64,000 nt of DNA from Bin87 sp965219925 (GTDB lineage Bacteria; Chloroflexota; Dehalococcoidia; Lucifugimonadales; UBA3495): contig OZ244795.1 of assembly GCA_965219925.1 (NCBI GenBank), positions 2,976,001 through 3,040,000 on the forward strand, read 5' to 3'. The position numbers and the translations under genes are program-made. Of the stretch, positions 44,388 through 53,282 are shown piece by piece (the first letter of the stretch is position 1; each line of letters opens with the position of its first letter). The notes under the pieces are model-generated. The model ran no database searches. It was not told the origin of the DNA and saw nothing but the letters and a program-made list of their open reading frames with translations.

Positions 44388-45746
44388 TTACGCCGGGCCG
44401 GTCAACAGGCCGGTCAGTTGATGAATGCTCTCCAGTTCATCTAGGCGGGCCACCGTCTCGACTACCTGTTGCAAACGGTCTTCCCCCAGGGTGTCGTGCG
44501 ACAACAACCGAAACTTGCCCAGGAGTTCTTCCCGCGACGGCGGATTGGAAAAGTCGCCCCGCGGGCTAGTAACGCTGTTTTCCAGCACTCTATGGTCTTT
44601 CAGATGTATGGCGACACGGGCGGAGGGATAGTCATAGCGTCTCAAGTTCATCTCGTCGTCCGCAACCACCACCACTCGGCGGGCAAGTTGCCGGACGTTT
44701 TCGTTGGCCAATTGCTCCGGATAGAAAGCGGTAACGTCGGTAATCCCGGTGCACACGGCGACGGCAACAGCGTAGGGGATTGAAAATTTTGCTCCCAACA
44801 TGTTGTCCGGCGCTGGATTTGTCATGATCTGAACGATGGGCGGAGCCGTCACGGTCACCCGTTCCACCTGATGCGCCGTGAACGATTCGTTTTTCATCAG
44901 GTTCTGCACGGCGTCCAACACCGGGTGGTTATACAGGCAGCAGGCGTGGAATTTGAAATAGTTCTGTTGAATACGCAACTCTCCTGGATTGCCAAGCCCT
45001 GCAACGACTGCCTCCGGGTTGAAACCGTCGCCCAGAATGTTGCGGTACAGGTCGGACGGGCCGTCGTGAATGGCGGTAAACCCGCACTGGCTCAACTGGG
45101 CCGCCATGATCCCCTGGAATCCGGAACGTCCGGGGTACAGGTTCCGAACCGTCGCTCCCTCGATGCAAGGTGTCCAGGTGTTAGCCGGGCTCATGGACAT
45201 GGCGAGGTTCATGGCGAGGCGAGTCTGGGTCGGGTCAAATCCCATCAGGCGGGACACGGCGGCAGCAGCACCGATGGTTCCCCAGGTGCCGTGGGAGTGA
45301 ACTTCGGGGCGTATCTGGGTAGCGGCGCCGATGCGCGAGGTAACCTCGTAACCGACGATGATGCTTTCCAGCACCTCCCGACCGCTGCGTCCCAGCTGTT
45401 CCCCCTGGGCGATGGCGCCGGGTGTTACATGGATGGAAGGGTGTCCGCCGCCCAGGCGGTTGCCTTCGTCCATCTCCAGCGCGACGCCGGCGGTGGCATT
45501 TGCCAGCGTGGCCCACAGGGGTTGCACCCGGCCGCAGCGCCCGATAACGGTGGAGTCTCCAGGCCCGCTCATTTGGGAAGCCAGGCGGGCGAGATTGGTG
45601 TTTTCAGGGAGCCTGCTACCCGCCAAAATGGCTCCTATGGTGTCCAGCACCACGTCTTTGGCCGCAGCAACGGTGGAGCGCTGCAGGTCGTCCAGGCTAA
45701 CGTTGGCAACAAAGTCAGCCAGTTGATCGAGGTAATCCCCGGCCAT
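44388..45746 (-). CDS. MmgE/PrpD family protein
   Basis: A 452-residue protein of the 2-methylcitrate dehydratase (PrpD) superfamily. ATG 45746 is used since GGAGGAAATC precedes it. Family landmarks are KDVVLDTIGAILAGS, ALEMDEGNRLGGGHPSIHVTPGA, VGYEVTSRIGAAT, SHGTWGTIGAAAAVSRLMG, and FKFHACCLYNHPVLDA. Besides methylcitrate dehydratases, the family contains iminodisuccinate epimerase-like and many uncharacterised catabolic enzymes. Its position beside CoA-transferases, a dehydratase and a dehalogenase-like hydrolase suggests a role in breaking down a branched or substituted di- or tricarboxylate, but this is inference. Confidence 0.9.
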   Translation of the reverse strand: MAGDYLDQLADFVANVSLDDLQRSTVAAAKDVVLDTIGAILAGSRLPENTNLARLASQMSGPGDSTVIGRCGRVQPLWATLANATAGVALEMDEGNRLGGGHPSIHVTPGAIAQGEQLGRSGREVLESIIVGYEVTSRIGAATQIRPEVHSHGTWGTIGAAAAVSRLMGFDPTQTRLAMNLAMSMSPANTWTPCIEGATVRNLYPGRSGFQGIMAAQLSQCGFTAIHDGPSDLYRNILGDGFNPEAVVAGLGNPGELRIQQNYFKFHACCLYNHPVLDAVQNLMKNESFTAHQVERVTVTAPPIVQIMTNPAPDNMLGAKFSIPYAVAVAVCTGITDVTAFYPEQLANENVRQLARRVVVVADDEMNLRRYDYPSARVAIHLKDHRVLENSVTSPRGDFSNPPSREELLGKFRLLSHDTLGEDRLQQVVETVARLDELESIHQLTGLLTGPA

Positions 45747-45790
45747 GATTTCCTCCGTCATTATCGGAATTGATGCGAGGGTGGCGTGTC

Positions 45791-46663
45791 TTAGCGCGTG
45801 AAAAACTCGTGCAGCAATCGGTAGGCTTCGTCGGGCAGTTCTTCCGCGATGTAGTGTCCGCACGGTAGCGACTGACCCTCCACATTGTTGGAGTAATCCC
45901 GCCACACTTGCAATACGTCCTGGGTGCGGCCCACGTATCCCGTTTCACTCCACAGCGCCAGGTGCGGACAGGCAACCTTGCTGTCAAAATCCGCTTCGTC
46001 GTGCACCAGGTCGATGCTGGCTCCGGCCCGGTAATCCTCGCATGCGCCGTGGATGGCTGCCGGGTCGTTGAAACAGCGGACGTATTCTTCGATGGCTTCC
46101 GACGGGAACACAGCGGCGGAGTTGGCGATGCGTTCGAAACGTGACCTGATGAAGTAGTCGGCGTCGGCTCCTATCACGCGTTCGGGAAAATCAAACGGCT
46201 GGATCAGGAAAAACCAGTGGTACGTGTTGGTAGCCATGGCCTGATCCACGATCTGAAACATGCGTCGGGTGGGGATGATATCCAGCGTGGCCAGTTTTAA
46301 CACGCGTTGAGGATGATCCTTGGTCAGTCGGTGGGCGACTCGGGCTCCGCGATCGTGGCTGCCCAAATAGAAGGTTTCAAACCCCAGGTGCGTCATCACA
46401 TCGACCTGATCCTGCGCCATAACCCGTTTTGAATAATTCAGATGCTCGGGATCGCCGGATGGTTTACCGCTATCGCCGTATCCCCGCAGGTCTGCGGCCA
46501 CGACGGTGAAATCCTGGGCCAGGCGAGGAGCGATCTTGTGCCACATGGTATGCGTCTGCGGGTATCCGTGCAGCAATAACAACGGTGGGCCATTGCCACC
46601 CTTCACGACGTTGATAGTAGTGCCGCCGGTTTCAATCCTTAGCTGCTCAAATCCCTCAAACAT
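45791..46663 (-). CDS. Alpha/beta hydrolase, fluoroacetate-dehalogenase-like
   Basis: A 290-residue alpha/beta hydrolase starting at ATG 46663 behind AGAGGAAAGCA. It closely follows the haloacetate dehalogenase (FAcD) pattern: LHGYPQTHTMWHKIAP, VVAADLRGYGDSGKP, the nucleophile elbow GSHDRGARVAHR with Asp104, Arg105 and Arg108, LDIIPT with Asp128, YHW with His149 and Trp150, and a late His in CGHYIAEE (His270). In FAcD the equivalent two Arg bind the carboxylate and the His/Trp/Tyr pocket holds fluoride. All these positions are kept, so halo-acid hydrolysis is plausible; an ester or epoxide substrate cannot be excluded. Confidence 0.87.
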   Translation of the reverse strand: MFEGFEQLRIETGGTTINVVKGGNGPPLLLLHGYPQTHTMWHKIAPRLAQDFTVVAADLRGYGDSGKPSGDPEHLNYSKRVMAQDQVDVMTHLGFETFYLGSHDRGARVAHRLTKDHPQRVLKLATLDIIPTRRMFQIVDQAMATNTYHWFFLIQPFDFPERVIGADADYFIRSRFERIANSAAVFPSEAIEEYVRCFNDPAAIHGACEDYRAGASIDLVHDEADFDSKVACPHLALWSETGYVGRTQDVLQVWRDYSNNVEGQSLPCGHYIAEELPDEAYRLLHEFFTR

Positions 46664-46936
46664 TGCTTTCCTCTTTATCAGTATGGCTGCAACTCCAGCC
46701 TTTGGTTCTGAATTCAATTGCCGGTAAGCCAGGTACATAATGAACGGCAGGGGCCAGCGTTGTAAATACCCGACGACGACAAAGGCGAATTGAGGTTCCC
46801 GGTCGCGTATTGCGTGGCTAGCCGGCTGCGGCCGGCCAATTCCCGATACCGCTTTGACACTGATGTTTTCCCAATGTACCTTACATACTCCGCGCAGGTT
46901 CGCGGTGACACATCCAGATCGAGAGCGAAGGCACGA

Positions 46937-48106
46937 ATGGCGATACAAATACACGACGTTTCACATTATCTCGATACCGCGCGGCGGTTGGCGGAACAGG
47001 TCGCTATCGACGCCGACCGGATTGATGCCGAACGCCAGCTACCGACTGAATTGGCCAACGAAATGGCGGATGAAGGTCTGTTCCGGCTGCTCTTGCCCCG
47101 CTCTTTTGGCGGCGTCGAAATGGAGCATCCCGATTTTCTGAACATTCTGGAGGTTTTCGCCGGAGTGGATGCCAGCACGGCGTGGTGTCTCAATCAGAAC
47201 AACGTCTTCTCCACCAGTTCGTCGCGGATGCCGACGGCCATCGCCCGCGAGATCTGGGATGACCCCAGGGGCGTCGTTACCAACGGGCCCCCCACGGCTG
47301 CGTCCATGGCGGCGCCGACACCGGGGGGTTACCGGCTCAGCGGCCATTGGAACTTCAGCAGCGGCAGTGACCATGCCACCTGGATCGGGGCGCTGGCTCC
47401 GCTGGGAAATCCGGGACAACCGGCCGATGCGGCCCGCAACCGGGCCGGAACGCGGATATTGTTGATGCCCAAAGAGCAGGTGCGCATGGTTGACCTGTGG
47501 CATGTCCCTGGACTTCGGGGCACCGGCAGTTTCAGCTTTCAGGTTGACGACCTGTTCGTGCCGGAGGAGCGGGTGTACGACCCGGAGGGCGAATCGTTGG
47601 AAAGCGGCCCGCTGTATTGCATCCCCAGAACCCTGTTATTTGCGACCGGGTTCGCCACCGTGGCCCTGGGCGTTGCCAGGAAGAGCCTGGAGATCGCCAT
47701 CGCGCAGGCCGGCAGCAGAATGCCCGGTCGGTCCCAGGTAGTCCTCCGCGACCACCAAACCGCCCAACGCGCCATCGGCGAAGCCCACGCCATCCACCAA
47801 TCTGCGCGCGCCTTCCTGAGGGACAGCCACGCTGCGGTTTGGGATGCGGCTTGCCGGGACCGCAGTTTGAAAATCGACCAGCGAATCCAGCTGCGAGTGG
47901 CCGCCACCCACGCCATTCGCATGTCAGCCCAGGTTGTTGATACCGCATATACCCTGTGCGGCGCGGGAGCGATTTTCCAGTCCAATCCGGTTCAGCGCCG
48001 TTTTCAGGACATTCACGTGATCACACAACACACCCAGGGTCATCATGTGCACTATGAAACTGCCGGCCAGTTCCTGTTTGGGTTGGAACCTCAGGGAATT
48101 TACTGA
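46937..48106 (+). CDS. Acyl-CoA-dehydrogenase-fold flavin oxidoreductase/monooxygenase
   Basis: A 389-residue protein of the acyl-CoA dehydrogenase superfamily. ATG 46937 begins MAIQIHDVSHYLDTARRLA, giving the expected length. It has the ELANEMADEGLFRLLLPRSFGG helix, GVDASTAWCLNQNNVFS, the middle-domain YRLSGHWNFSSGSDHATW with LPGLRGTGSFSFQVDD-like segment, and a long helical C-terminus. The GGYRLSGHWNFSSG pattern and lack of an obvious catalytic Glu for alpha-proton removal fit the HpaB-like/HsaA/DszC group of flavin-dependent monooxygenases. It runs divergently from the dehalogenase-like gene. Confidence 0.87.
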   Translation: MAIQIHDVSHYLDTARRLAEQVAIDADRIDAERQLPTELANEMADEGLFRLLLPRSFGGVEMEHPDFLNILEVFAGVDASTAWCLNQNNVFSTSSSRMPTAIAREIWDDPRGVVTNGPPTAASMAAPTPGGYRLSGHWNFSSGSDHATWIGALAPLGNPGQPADAARNRAGTRILLMPKEQVRMVDLWHVPGLRGTGSFSFQVDDLFVPEERVYDPEGESLESGPLYCIPRTLLFATGFATVALGVARKSLEIAIAQAGSRMPGRSQVVLRDHQTAQRAIGEAHAIHQSARAFLRDSHAAVWDAACRDRSLKIDQRIQLRVAATHAIRMSAQVVDTAYTLCGAGAIFQSNPVQRRFQDIHVITQHTQGHHVHYETAGQFLFGLEPQGIY

Positions 48107-48141
48107 TTTGCCCGGCGGGTAACTGTTAAGACCGGTTGGTC

Positions 48142-48359
48142 CAGGGCCTTTCGGTTTTCCTCATGTCATTGCGAGGAGCGCAGCTCGGTTGTCATTGCGA
48201 GGAGCGCAGCCGCTCATGGTGAGCCTGTCGAACCACGTGGCAATCTCGTTGAGGTTGAACACACGTCGGCAAATCACCATTGCTACGGCGACGAGATTGC
48301 CAACCCTAGTATCGAGTACGGGGTCGCAATGACAAAACCGGGAAAACCGAAAGGCCCTG
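48142..48359. repeat. MITE-like palindromic repeat with 10-bp flanking duplication
   Basis: A 218-bp element with ends CAGGGCCTTTCGGTTTTCC and GGAAAACCGAAAGGCCCTG. It is flanked by CCGGTTGGTC (48132-48141) and CCGGTTCTTC (48360-48369), 8 of 10 bases alike. Inside, a TCATTGCGAGGAGCGCAG arm is present twice at the left, as if one element had inserted into another. The gap from 48360 to 48546 holds nothing else that I recognise. Confidence 0.75.
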
Positions 48360-48546
48360 CCGGTTCTTCGGCCAACCCTTGTCGCCACCCGGTGCGACGG
48401 GTATGATTCCCGGTGTTCACTATCCTGGGTTCTCTCTGAAGAACACTGTGAACCACACCGGACACCGCCGAGGCGGATGCAGCATCTGGTCGCTTGAAAC
48501 TGACCGCTAACCGAACCCCTGACACACCGGATAACGAGGTACAGTC

Positions 48547-49965
48547 GTGGCGTCAACAAGAGTGGATACTGTGATCGTCGGGGGACAAATCGTTACATCG
48601 TCTCAGGTGTACGAAAGTTCCATCGCCATCGCTGGGGAAAAAATCGTCGCCATCGGGCCCGAACAATATCTGCCGCCAGCCGATCAATACATCGACGCTT
48701 CTGGAAAGTTTGTCCTGCCCGGCCTGATCGACAGCCACGTTCACCTGGATGGGCACGATGACTACGCTCTGGGTTCACTGGCGGCGGCTCATGCCGGACT
48801 GACGACCCTGGTTCCCTTCGGCACGTACGACCTGGAAGGCGATGAAACCCTGCCCCAGGCGGTACATCGAACCCGAGAGGTGATTGAACAAAACGCGCTG
48901 ACTGATTTCGCTTTCCATTTCATCCTGCAGAACCGCCCGTCAATTCTGGCCGGTTTGCCAGAGGCATTCGACCTGGGCGTCAAGTCATTCAAGATGTTCA
49001 TGACGTACAAGAAGCGGCCCAACCGCATGTGCGATGACGACTACATCTGTGAAACCATGGATATGGTGTCGCGCGGCGGCGGCGTGCTGCAGCTGCATTG
49101 CGAGAGTGGCAACATCATTGAGTATCTCGAAAACAAACTGATCGCCGATGGTCATACGCATCCCACCAACTTCCCGGAAGCTTGCCCAGACTGGGCTGAA
49201 GAAGAGGCGATCAACCGTGCGGTAAAGATGGGTGCGGCAACTCGTTGCCCGACTTACGTGGTTCACCTGAGCACCCAGTTGGGTCTGGAACGGATCAAAC
49301 AGGCGCAGAGTCTGGGGCAACCGATCTGGACCGAAACCTGTCCACAGTATCTGCTTTTGTCGGATGCCCAGATGGCCGAGTTCGGCCCGTTGGCCAAAAT
49401 CGGCCCACCGCTGCGTCCCGAAGACGGACCCGACCGGGATGCACTTTGGGAAGGACTGCGCCGGGGTCATATTTCCATTGTGGCCAGCGACCACTCGCCG
49501 CATCCCACAGAACTCAAGCAGCCCGGTTGGGACAACATCTTTGTGGACCCCCAGGGCAGGTCGGTGCCTTTCGGATCGCCAGGAATAGAAACCATTGTGC
49601 CGTTGATGTACAGCGAGGGCGTGGTAAAGAGGGGCCTGCCCATCTGGTGGATGGCCCGAGCCATGTCGGAAAACCCGGCCCGAATATTTGGCCTATATCC
49701 CCGCAAGGGAGTCATCCAGGTCGGTTCGGACGCCGATTTTCTGATACTGGACCCTCGTGGAGACCGGGTGGTGACCGCTCGTAATCATCACAGCAACGCG
49801 GGCTACACGCTGTTCGAGGGATGGCAGGTGAATGGGCGACCGTGGATGACGCTGCTGCGCGGGCAGGTATTGCTCAACGAGGGTTCGTTGATACAAAAAC
49901 CCGGCTTTGGAAAGTTTTTGGAGAGCACGTCTCCCCGCGCTCCCCTGGGCGGGCCAGTCAATTAG
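48547..49965 (+). CDS. Dihydropyrimidinase/D-hydantoinase-like amidohydrolase
   Basis: A 472-residue cyclic amidohydrolase starting at GTG 48547. Metal ligands are HVHLDGHDD (His64, His66), the carbamylated Lys149 in VKSFKMFMTYK, LQLHCESGN (His184), YVVHLST (His), and the Asp in ASDHSPHPTE. TETCPQYLLL is typical for the hydantoinase group. The family opens hydantoin, dihydropyrimidine or related cyclic amide rings. LDGHDD after HxH replaces the more usual xxFG-type loop, so the substrate may differ. Single gene, downstream of the acyl-CoA-dehydrogenase-fold gene on the same strand after a repeat. Confidence 0.9.
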   Translation: MASTRVDTVIVGGQIVTSSQVYESSIAIAGEKIVAIGPEQYLPPADQYIDASGKFVLPGLIDSHVHLDGHDDYALGSLAAAHAGLTTLVPFGTYDLEGDETLPQAVHRTREVIEQNALTDFAFHFILQNRPSILAGLPEAFDLGVKSFKMFMTYKKRPNRMCDDDYICETMDMVSRGGGVLQLHCESGNIIEYLENKLIADGHTHPTNFPEACPDWAEEEAINRAVKMGAATRCPTYVVHLSTQLGLERIKQAQSLGQPIWTETCPQYLLLSDAQMAEFGPLAKIGPPLRPEDGPDRDALWEGLRRGHISIVASDHSPHPTELKQPGWDNIFVDPQGRSVPFGSPGIETIVPLMYSEGVVKRGLPIWWMARAMSENPARIFGLYPRKGVIQVGSDADFLILDPRGDRVVTARNHHSNAGYTLFEGWQVNGRPWMTLLRGQVLLNEGSLIQKPGFGKFLESTSPRAPLGGPVN

Positions 49966-50027
49966 GCAACCCGGCAGCTGCGTTGATTTCAAACTCTGCC
50001 CGGGTGAATCGTTCGTCAGCGCCGTAT

Positions 50028-50172
50028 CAGGGCCTTTCGGTTTTCCTCATGTCATTGCGAGCGCAGCGTGGCAATCTCGTCGCCGTAGCAATGATGGTTC
50101 CCCGGCACGTGCTCAACCTCAACGAGATTGCCACGTCGCTGCGCTCCTCGCAATGACAACCGAAAGACCCTG
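50028..50172. repeat. MITE-like palindromic repeat with 10-bp flanking duplication
   Basis: A 145-bp element with ends CAGGGCCTTTCGGTTTTCC and AACCGAAAGACCCTG, flanked by AGCGCCGTAT (50018-50027) and CGCGCCGTAT (50173-50182), 9 of 10 bases alike. It has the same length as the copy at 53138-53282, in opposite orientation. Confidence 0.8.
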
Positions 50173-50228
50173 CGCGCCGTATATCTGCTCCATCCAGCGC
50201 ACCGTGGCTTGGTGTATTCTATCGTAAT

Positions 50229-50268
50229 GACTGCTTTTGAAATGGAGTATCAGCAATTTTGATAGTAG
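50229..50268 (+). repeat. Left arm of 40-bp inverted repeat flanking the helicase locus
   Basis: GACTGCTTTTGAAATGG starts a 40-bp arm ending GATAGTAG. Its inverted partner is at 54999-55038; about 32 of 40 positions agree. The two bound the broken helicase gene. The 50269-50483 stretch has no gene. Confidence 0.7.
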
Positions 50269-50550
50269 GGCGTTTCGGCGTCAATCAGCGCTGGCGTTTC
50301 ACAGTAAGCCGTCGGAGCAGATGGTGCGCGTAGCAGGTGGCGTTGCGGCGGCTTCCCTCTGCGCTGCCGGGTTGGGGCGGTAGCGTTCCCGTAACAGTCG
50401 GTTGCGCCCCCTTGCCAATCCCTATAGAGTTGGCGAAATCTGGCGCTCCGGGATTTTTCACGATTAGGGTTTAGCGGTTGGCAATGCCGAAAACGTGCAA
50501 CAACCCCATCAGAGCAGAGGCGCTCCGTCGGGCAGCGGAGCAGGCAACTG

Positions 50551-51264
50551 GTGGACGTATCCGGTAGTAATCGCCTCCTGAACTACCGAGATCTCAAGAC
50601 CGGTACGCTGGACCTGACGCCCGGCGAGGACGCGGATTCGGGAATCAATCTTCAAGCCCTGGAATCACTGTTGTCTGGGCGAAGCGTTAGGATGACCCGC
50701 CTTTTCGAAAGGGAGGAAACCCGCGACGACAGCCGCCGACGGCTATCCGCCATTTACCGGCGAACGCAGGAGCACTTGGACGAGAAGGGTCTCAACACCC
50801 TCTTCGTCGCAGTCGGGCTGGCAACCTGGCAAGTCAGGTCCGGGGCCAGGCGCAACGCCCCGGTGATACTGCCCCCCGCTACCGTAAGTCCCGATGGCGC
50901 CGGAAGATGGGACTTTAACATAGAGGTATCGGGCGATGCCCACGTCAACCCGGTATTGTCCCACGTGCTCCGAACTGAGTACGGTATTGGTATGCCGGAC
51001 GAAGACGACGGATTCGCCGATGCTTTATCACTGGCCAGGGCAAAGAAACTGTTGCAGGATTTGGAGCGCCGTTGGAGCGAAGTTCCCGGTCTCGCTATCA
51101 CCGACCGGATAGTGGCGGGCAATTTTATTTACACCAATATACCGCTGGTGGCTGATTTAGAAAATAACCTGGCGGCTTTTGCCGACAGCGATTTCGTAGC
51201 CGCCATCGCCGGAGTGGATGAAGCGCGCCAGTCCTGGCTGCCCGGATTCAAGATCCTCCATTAA
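50551..51264 (+). CDS. DUF4011 N-terminal fragment of the broken helicase
   Basis: A 237-residue open frame carrying SGSNRLLNYRDLK, the hallmark start of DUF4011, and an alpha/beta region to LPGFKILH. It stops at TAA 51264, after which the conserved sequence resumes at once in another frame, so this stop is itself a lesion. If translated, it would give a helicase N-terminus without motor domains. Confidence 0.6.
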   Translation: MDVSGSNRLLNYRDLKTGTLDLTPGEDADSGINLQALESLLSGRSVRMTRLFEREETRDDSRRRLSAIYRRTQEHLDEKGLNTLFVAVGLATWQVRSGARRNAPVILPPATVSPDGAGRWDFNIEVSGDAHVNPVLSHVLRTEYGIGMPDEDDGFADALSLARAKKLLQDLERRWSEVPGLAITDRIVAGNFIYTNIPLVADLENNLAAFADSDFVAAIAGVDEARQSWLPGFKILH

Positions 51265-51370
51265 ATTAAACCGGCCCGACATTGAGCCGCCTGAGAATGA
51301 GTTTCTGGTTGTGGACGCCGACGCGAGCCAGAATCGGGCAATCAATCATATTCTCGCCGGCGAGTCATTA

Positions 51371-51530
51371 GGTCGTGTCGACATTTGAGATATAAGGCGA
51401 TTTCGCTAACTCCAGCTCGTCATTCCCGCTTTCGCGGGAATCCAGAGTACCCTGAATGTGAACGATGTCTGCTTTCCAAAGCGCCTGGATTCCCGCTTTC
51501 GCGGGAATGACGTGAAATGTCAACAGAACC
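51371..51530. mobile_element. IS5-type MITE inserted in the helicase gene
   Basis: A 160-bp element between TA copies (51369-51370 and 51531-51532). The ends GGTCGTGTCGACATTT and AAATGTCAACAGAACC are imperfect inverted repeats; the right one differs from the end of the IS at 3960-4769 at two of 16 positions. Inside are two facing ATTCCCGCTTTCGCGGGAAT palindromes. It codes for nothing. Deleting it with one TA joins GAG TCA to CTA/TTA GTG ATT TGG, restoring ESLVIWGPPG. Confidence 0.85.
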
Positions 51531-53137
51531 TAGTGATTTGGGGACCGCCGGGAACCGGGAAGTCGCAAACCATTGCAAATTTAATAGCTGCTCTCATTGC
51601 GCGGGGCAAGCGGGTGCTGTTCGTGGCCGAAAAGCGGGCTGCTATTGAAGTAGTGGTCGCCCGACTGCGGCGGGTAGGGTTATCCAATCTGGTTATGGAC
51701 GTCCACGGCGGCGTCAGGTCAAAGCGTGAGTTCGCCAGAAGCATGGCGGACTCGATGCGGGACATCAGTACAATACCGGCACGCGACGATTCCGAATTGC
51801 ACCGGCGGTTGTCGGAGCGTCGCGCTGAACTGAATACTCACGTCAACGCGATGCACGACCGTCGAGATCCGTGGCAGGTAAGCCTGTTTGAAGTGCAGTC
51901 CAAGTTGATTGGCGCTCCGGAGCCGGTGGGATCGAGCGCCAGTATGCCGGCCGGCGCAGCCCGGGCGCTCAATCGTGAGGCGGTGGACCAACTCATGAGG
52001 GACGCCCGTGAAGGGTGGACCTGGAGGGTCCCGGACTTGCCTCACGGTATCCTGAATGGGCCCGGACCAGCATCAACTCTCCGGAATCGGCGCAGCAAGC
52101 GTATGAGTTTGTGCGCGAGAGCGCCGAAAAACTCCCGGACGTGCGTCACCGGTTGTTCGCCGACCTTGATGAAGTGGGCCTGTCGCATCCTGAAACCGTG
52201 TCGGATTGGTCGGCATTGCTACGGTGGTTGTCGGATGTAGCGCAGTTTCAAGAGCGCTTTACCCCCGAAGTGTATGATCTAAGCCACGCTGACCTCATCG
52301 CGGCGTTGGCTCCGGTCAATAGATGGTGGAAGCGGATAGCCACTATCCTGTCCACCGGATACCGCAAGGCGCGCCAGTCGGTGCAGGCTACCCTGCGAAC
52401 TGCGGCAAGCCTTTCCGGCCACGGCGTGCTGCAAACCGTGGGGGATGCTGCGGGTCAGTTGGTGAAATGGCGCGAACTGGCGGGCGATGGCGCTTATCCA
52501 CGTGTGCCCGAACGCCTGTCGGATACTTTAGCTGCGCTCGATCCACTGATTGAATCACTGAAATGCGCCGACGGCATATTTTCTGAGAATATGCTTGAGC
52601 AACCTCACGCACGCTTGGAGGAACTGCTCAACCACCTGGCGTCTCAGCAGAGCGTAGCAACGAGGCTGCCGCGGGTTCGGGATCTGGAACGCGGGTTTGC
52701 CGACGCCGGCGTTGACGGTATCATCGCATTGGTAGGCAGCGAAATCCCATTGGAACACGCCGCCGATGCCGTCGAGCGTACTGGCTTAAGGCAGTGTGGG
52801 ATGATATGGCCTTCAACGACCCGAACCTTGCCAGCTTCGCCGGCGCTGCTCACAGCCGTCGCGAAGAGGAGTTTATCAATCTCGACAGGCAGCATCTTGG
52901 CATTGCCCCGGAAAGGATCAGGCGGGCGGCCGCCGAGGCTGCCATGGTGGCAATGAACGACCATCCGGGAGAAACTGCCCTGCTGAAAACGGAGGCGGCC
53001 AAGCAACGCCGACACTTGCCCGTCCGGACACTGTTCAACCGGGCGCAGCATGTGATTACCGCTATCCGGCCCTGCTGGGCGATGTCGCCGTTGTTGGTGG
53101 CGGAGATGGTGCCCGTCAAGGCGGAATTGTTCGACGC
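51530..53137 (+). pseudogene. Middle part of the broken helicase (Walker A region and insert)
   Basis: Three overlapping frames: up to about 52045 (GPPGTGKSQTIANLIAALIARG, RVLFVAEKRAAIEVV), then 52015-52790 (YEFVRESAEKLPDVRHRL and a long helical insert with a coiled-coil look), then from about 52790 (VWDDMAFNDPNLASFAG, FINLDRQHLG) to the MITE junction. The conserved sequence changes frame at each boundary, so at least two indels are present besides the insertions. Confidence 0.7.
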
Positions 53138-53282
53138 CAGGGTCTTTCGGTTGTCATTGCGAGGAGCGCAGCGACGTGGCAATCTCGTTGAGGTTGAGCA
53201 CGTGCCGGGGAACCATCATTGCTACGGCGACGAGATTGCCACGCTGCGCTCGCAATGACATGAGGAAAACCGAAAGGCCCTG
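53138..53282. mobile_element. MITE with perfect 10-bp target duplication inside the helicase gene
   Basis: A 145-bp element with ends CAGGGTCTTTCGGTTGTC and GGAAAACCGAAAGGCCCTG, flanked by identical TGTTCGACGC at 53128-53137 and 53283-53292. Deleting it and one copy of the 10 bp joins GAA TTG TTC GAC GCG GTC ATC TTT GAC, restoring ELFDAVIFDEAS in frame across the Walker B region. This is direct proof that the family transposes and duplicates 10 bp. Confidence 0.92.

Noticed and set aside
52015..52956. Separate small coiled-coil gene inside the helicase locus
   Set aside because: Its sequence continues the helicase on both sides in adjacent frames and has no ribosome site of its own.
48142..53282. 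Possible CRISPR array from recurrent TCATTGCGAGG units
   Set aside because: The units are kilobases apart, palindromic, in both orientations, and have no regular spacers or cas genes; they behave as MITEs.
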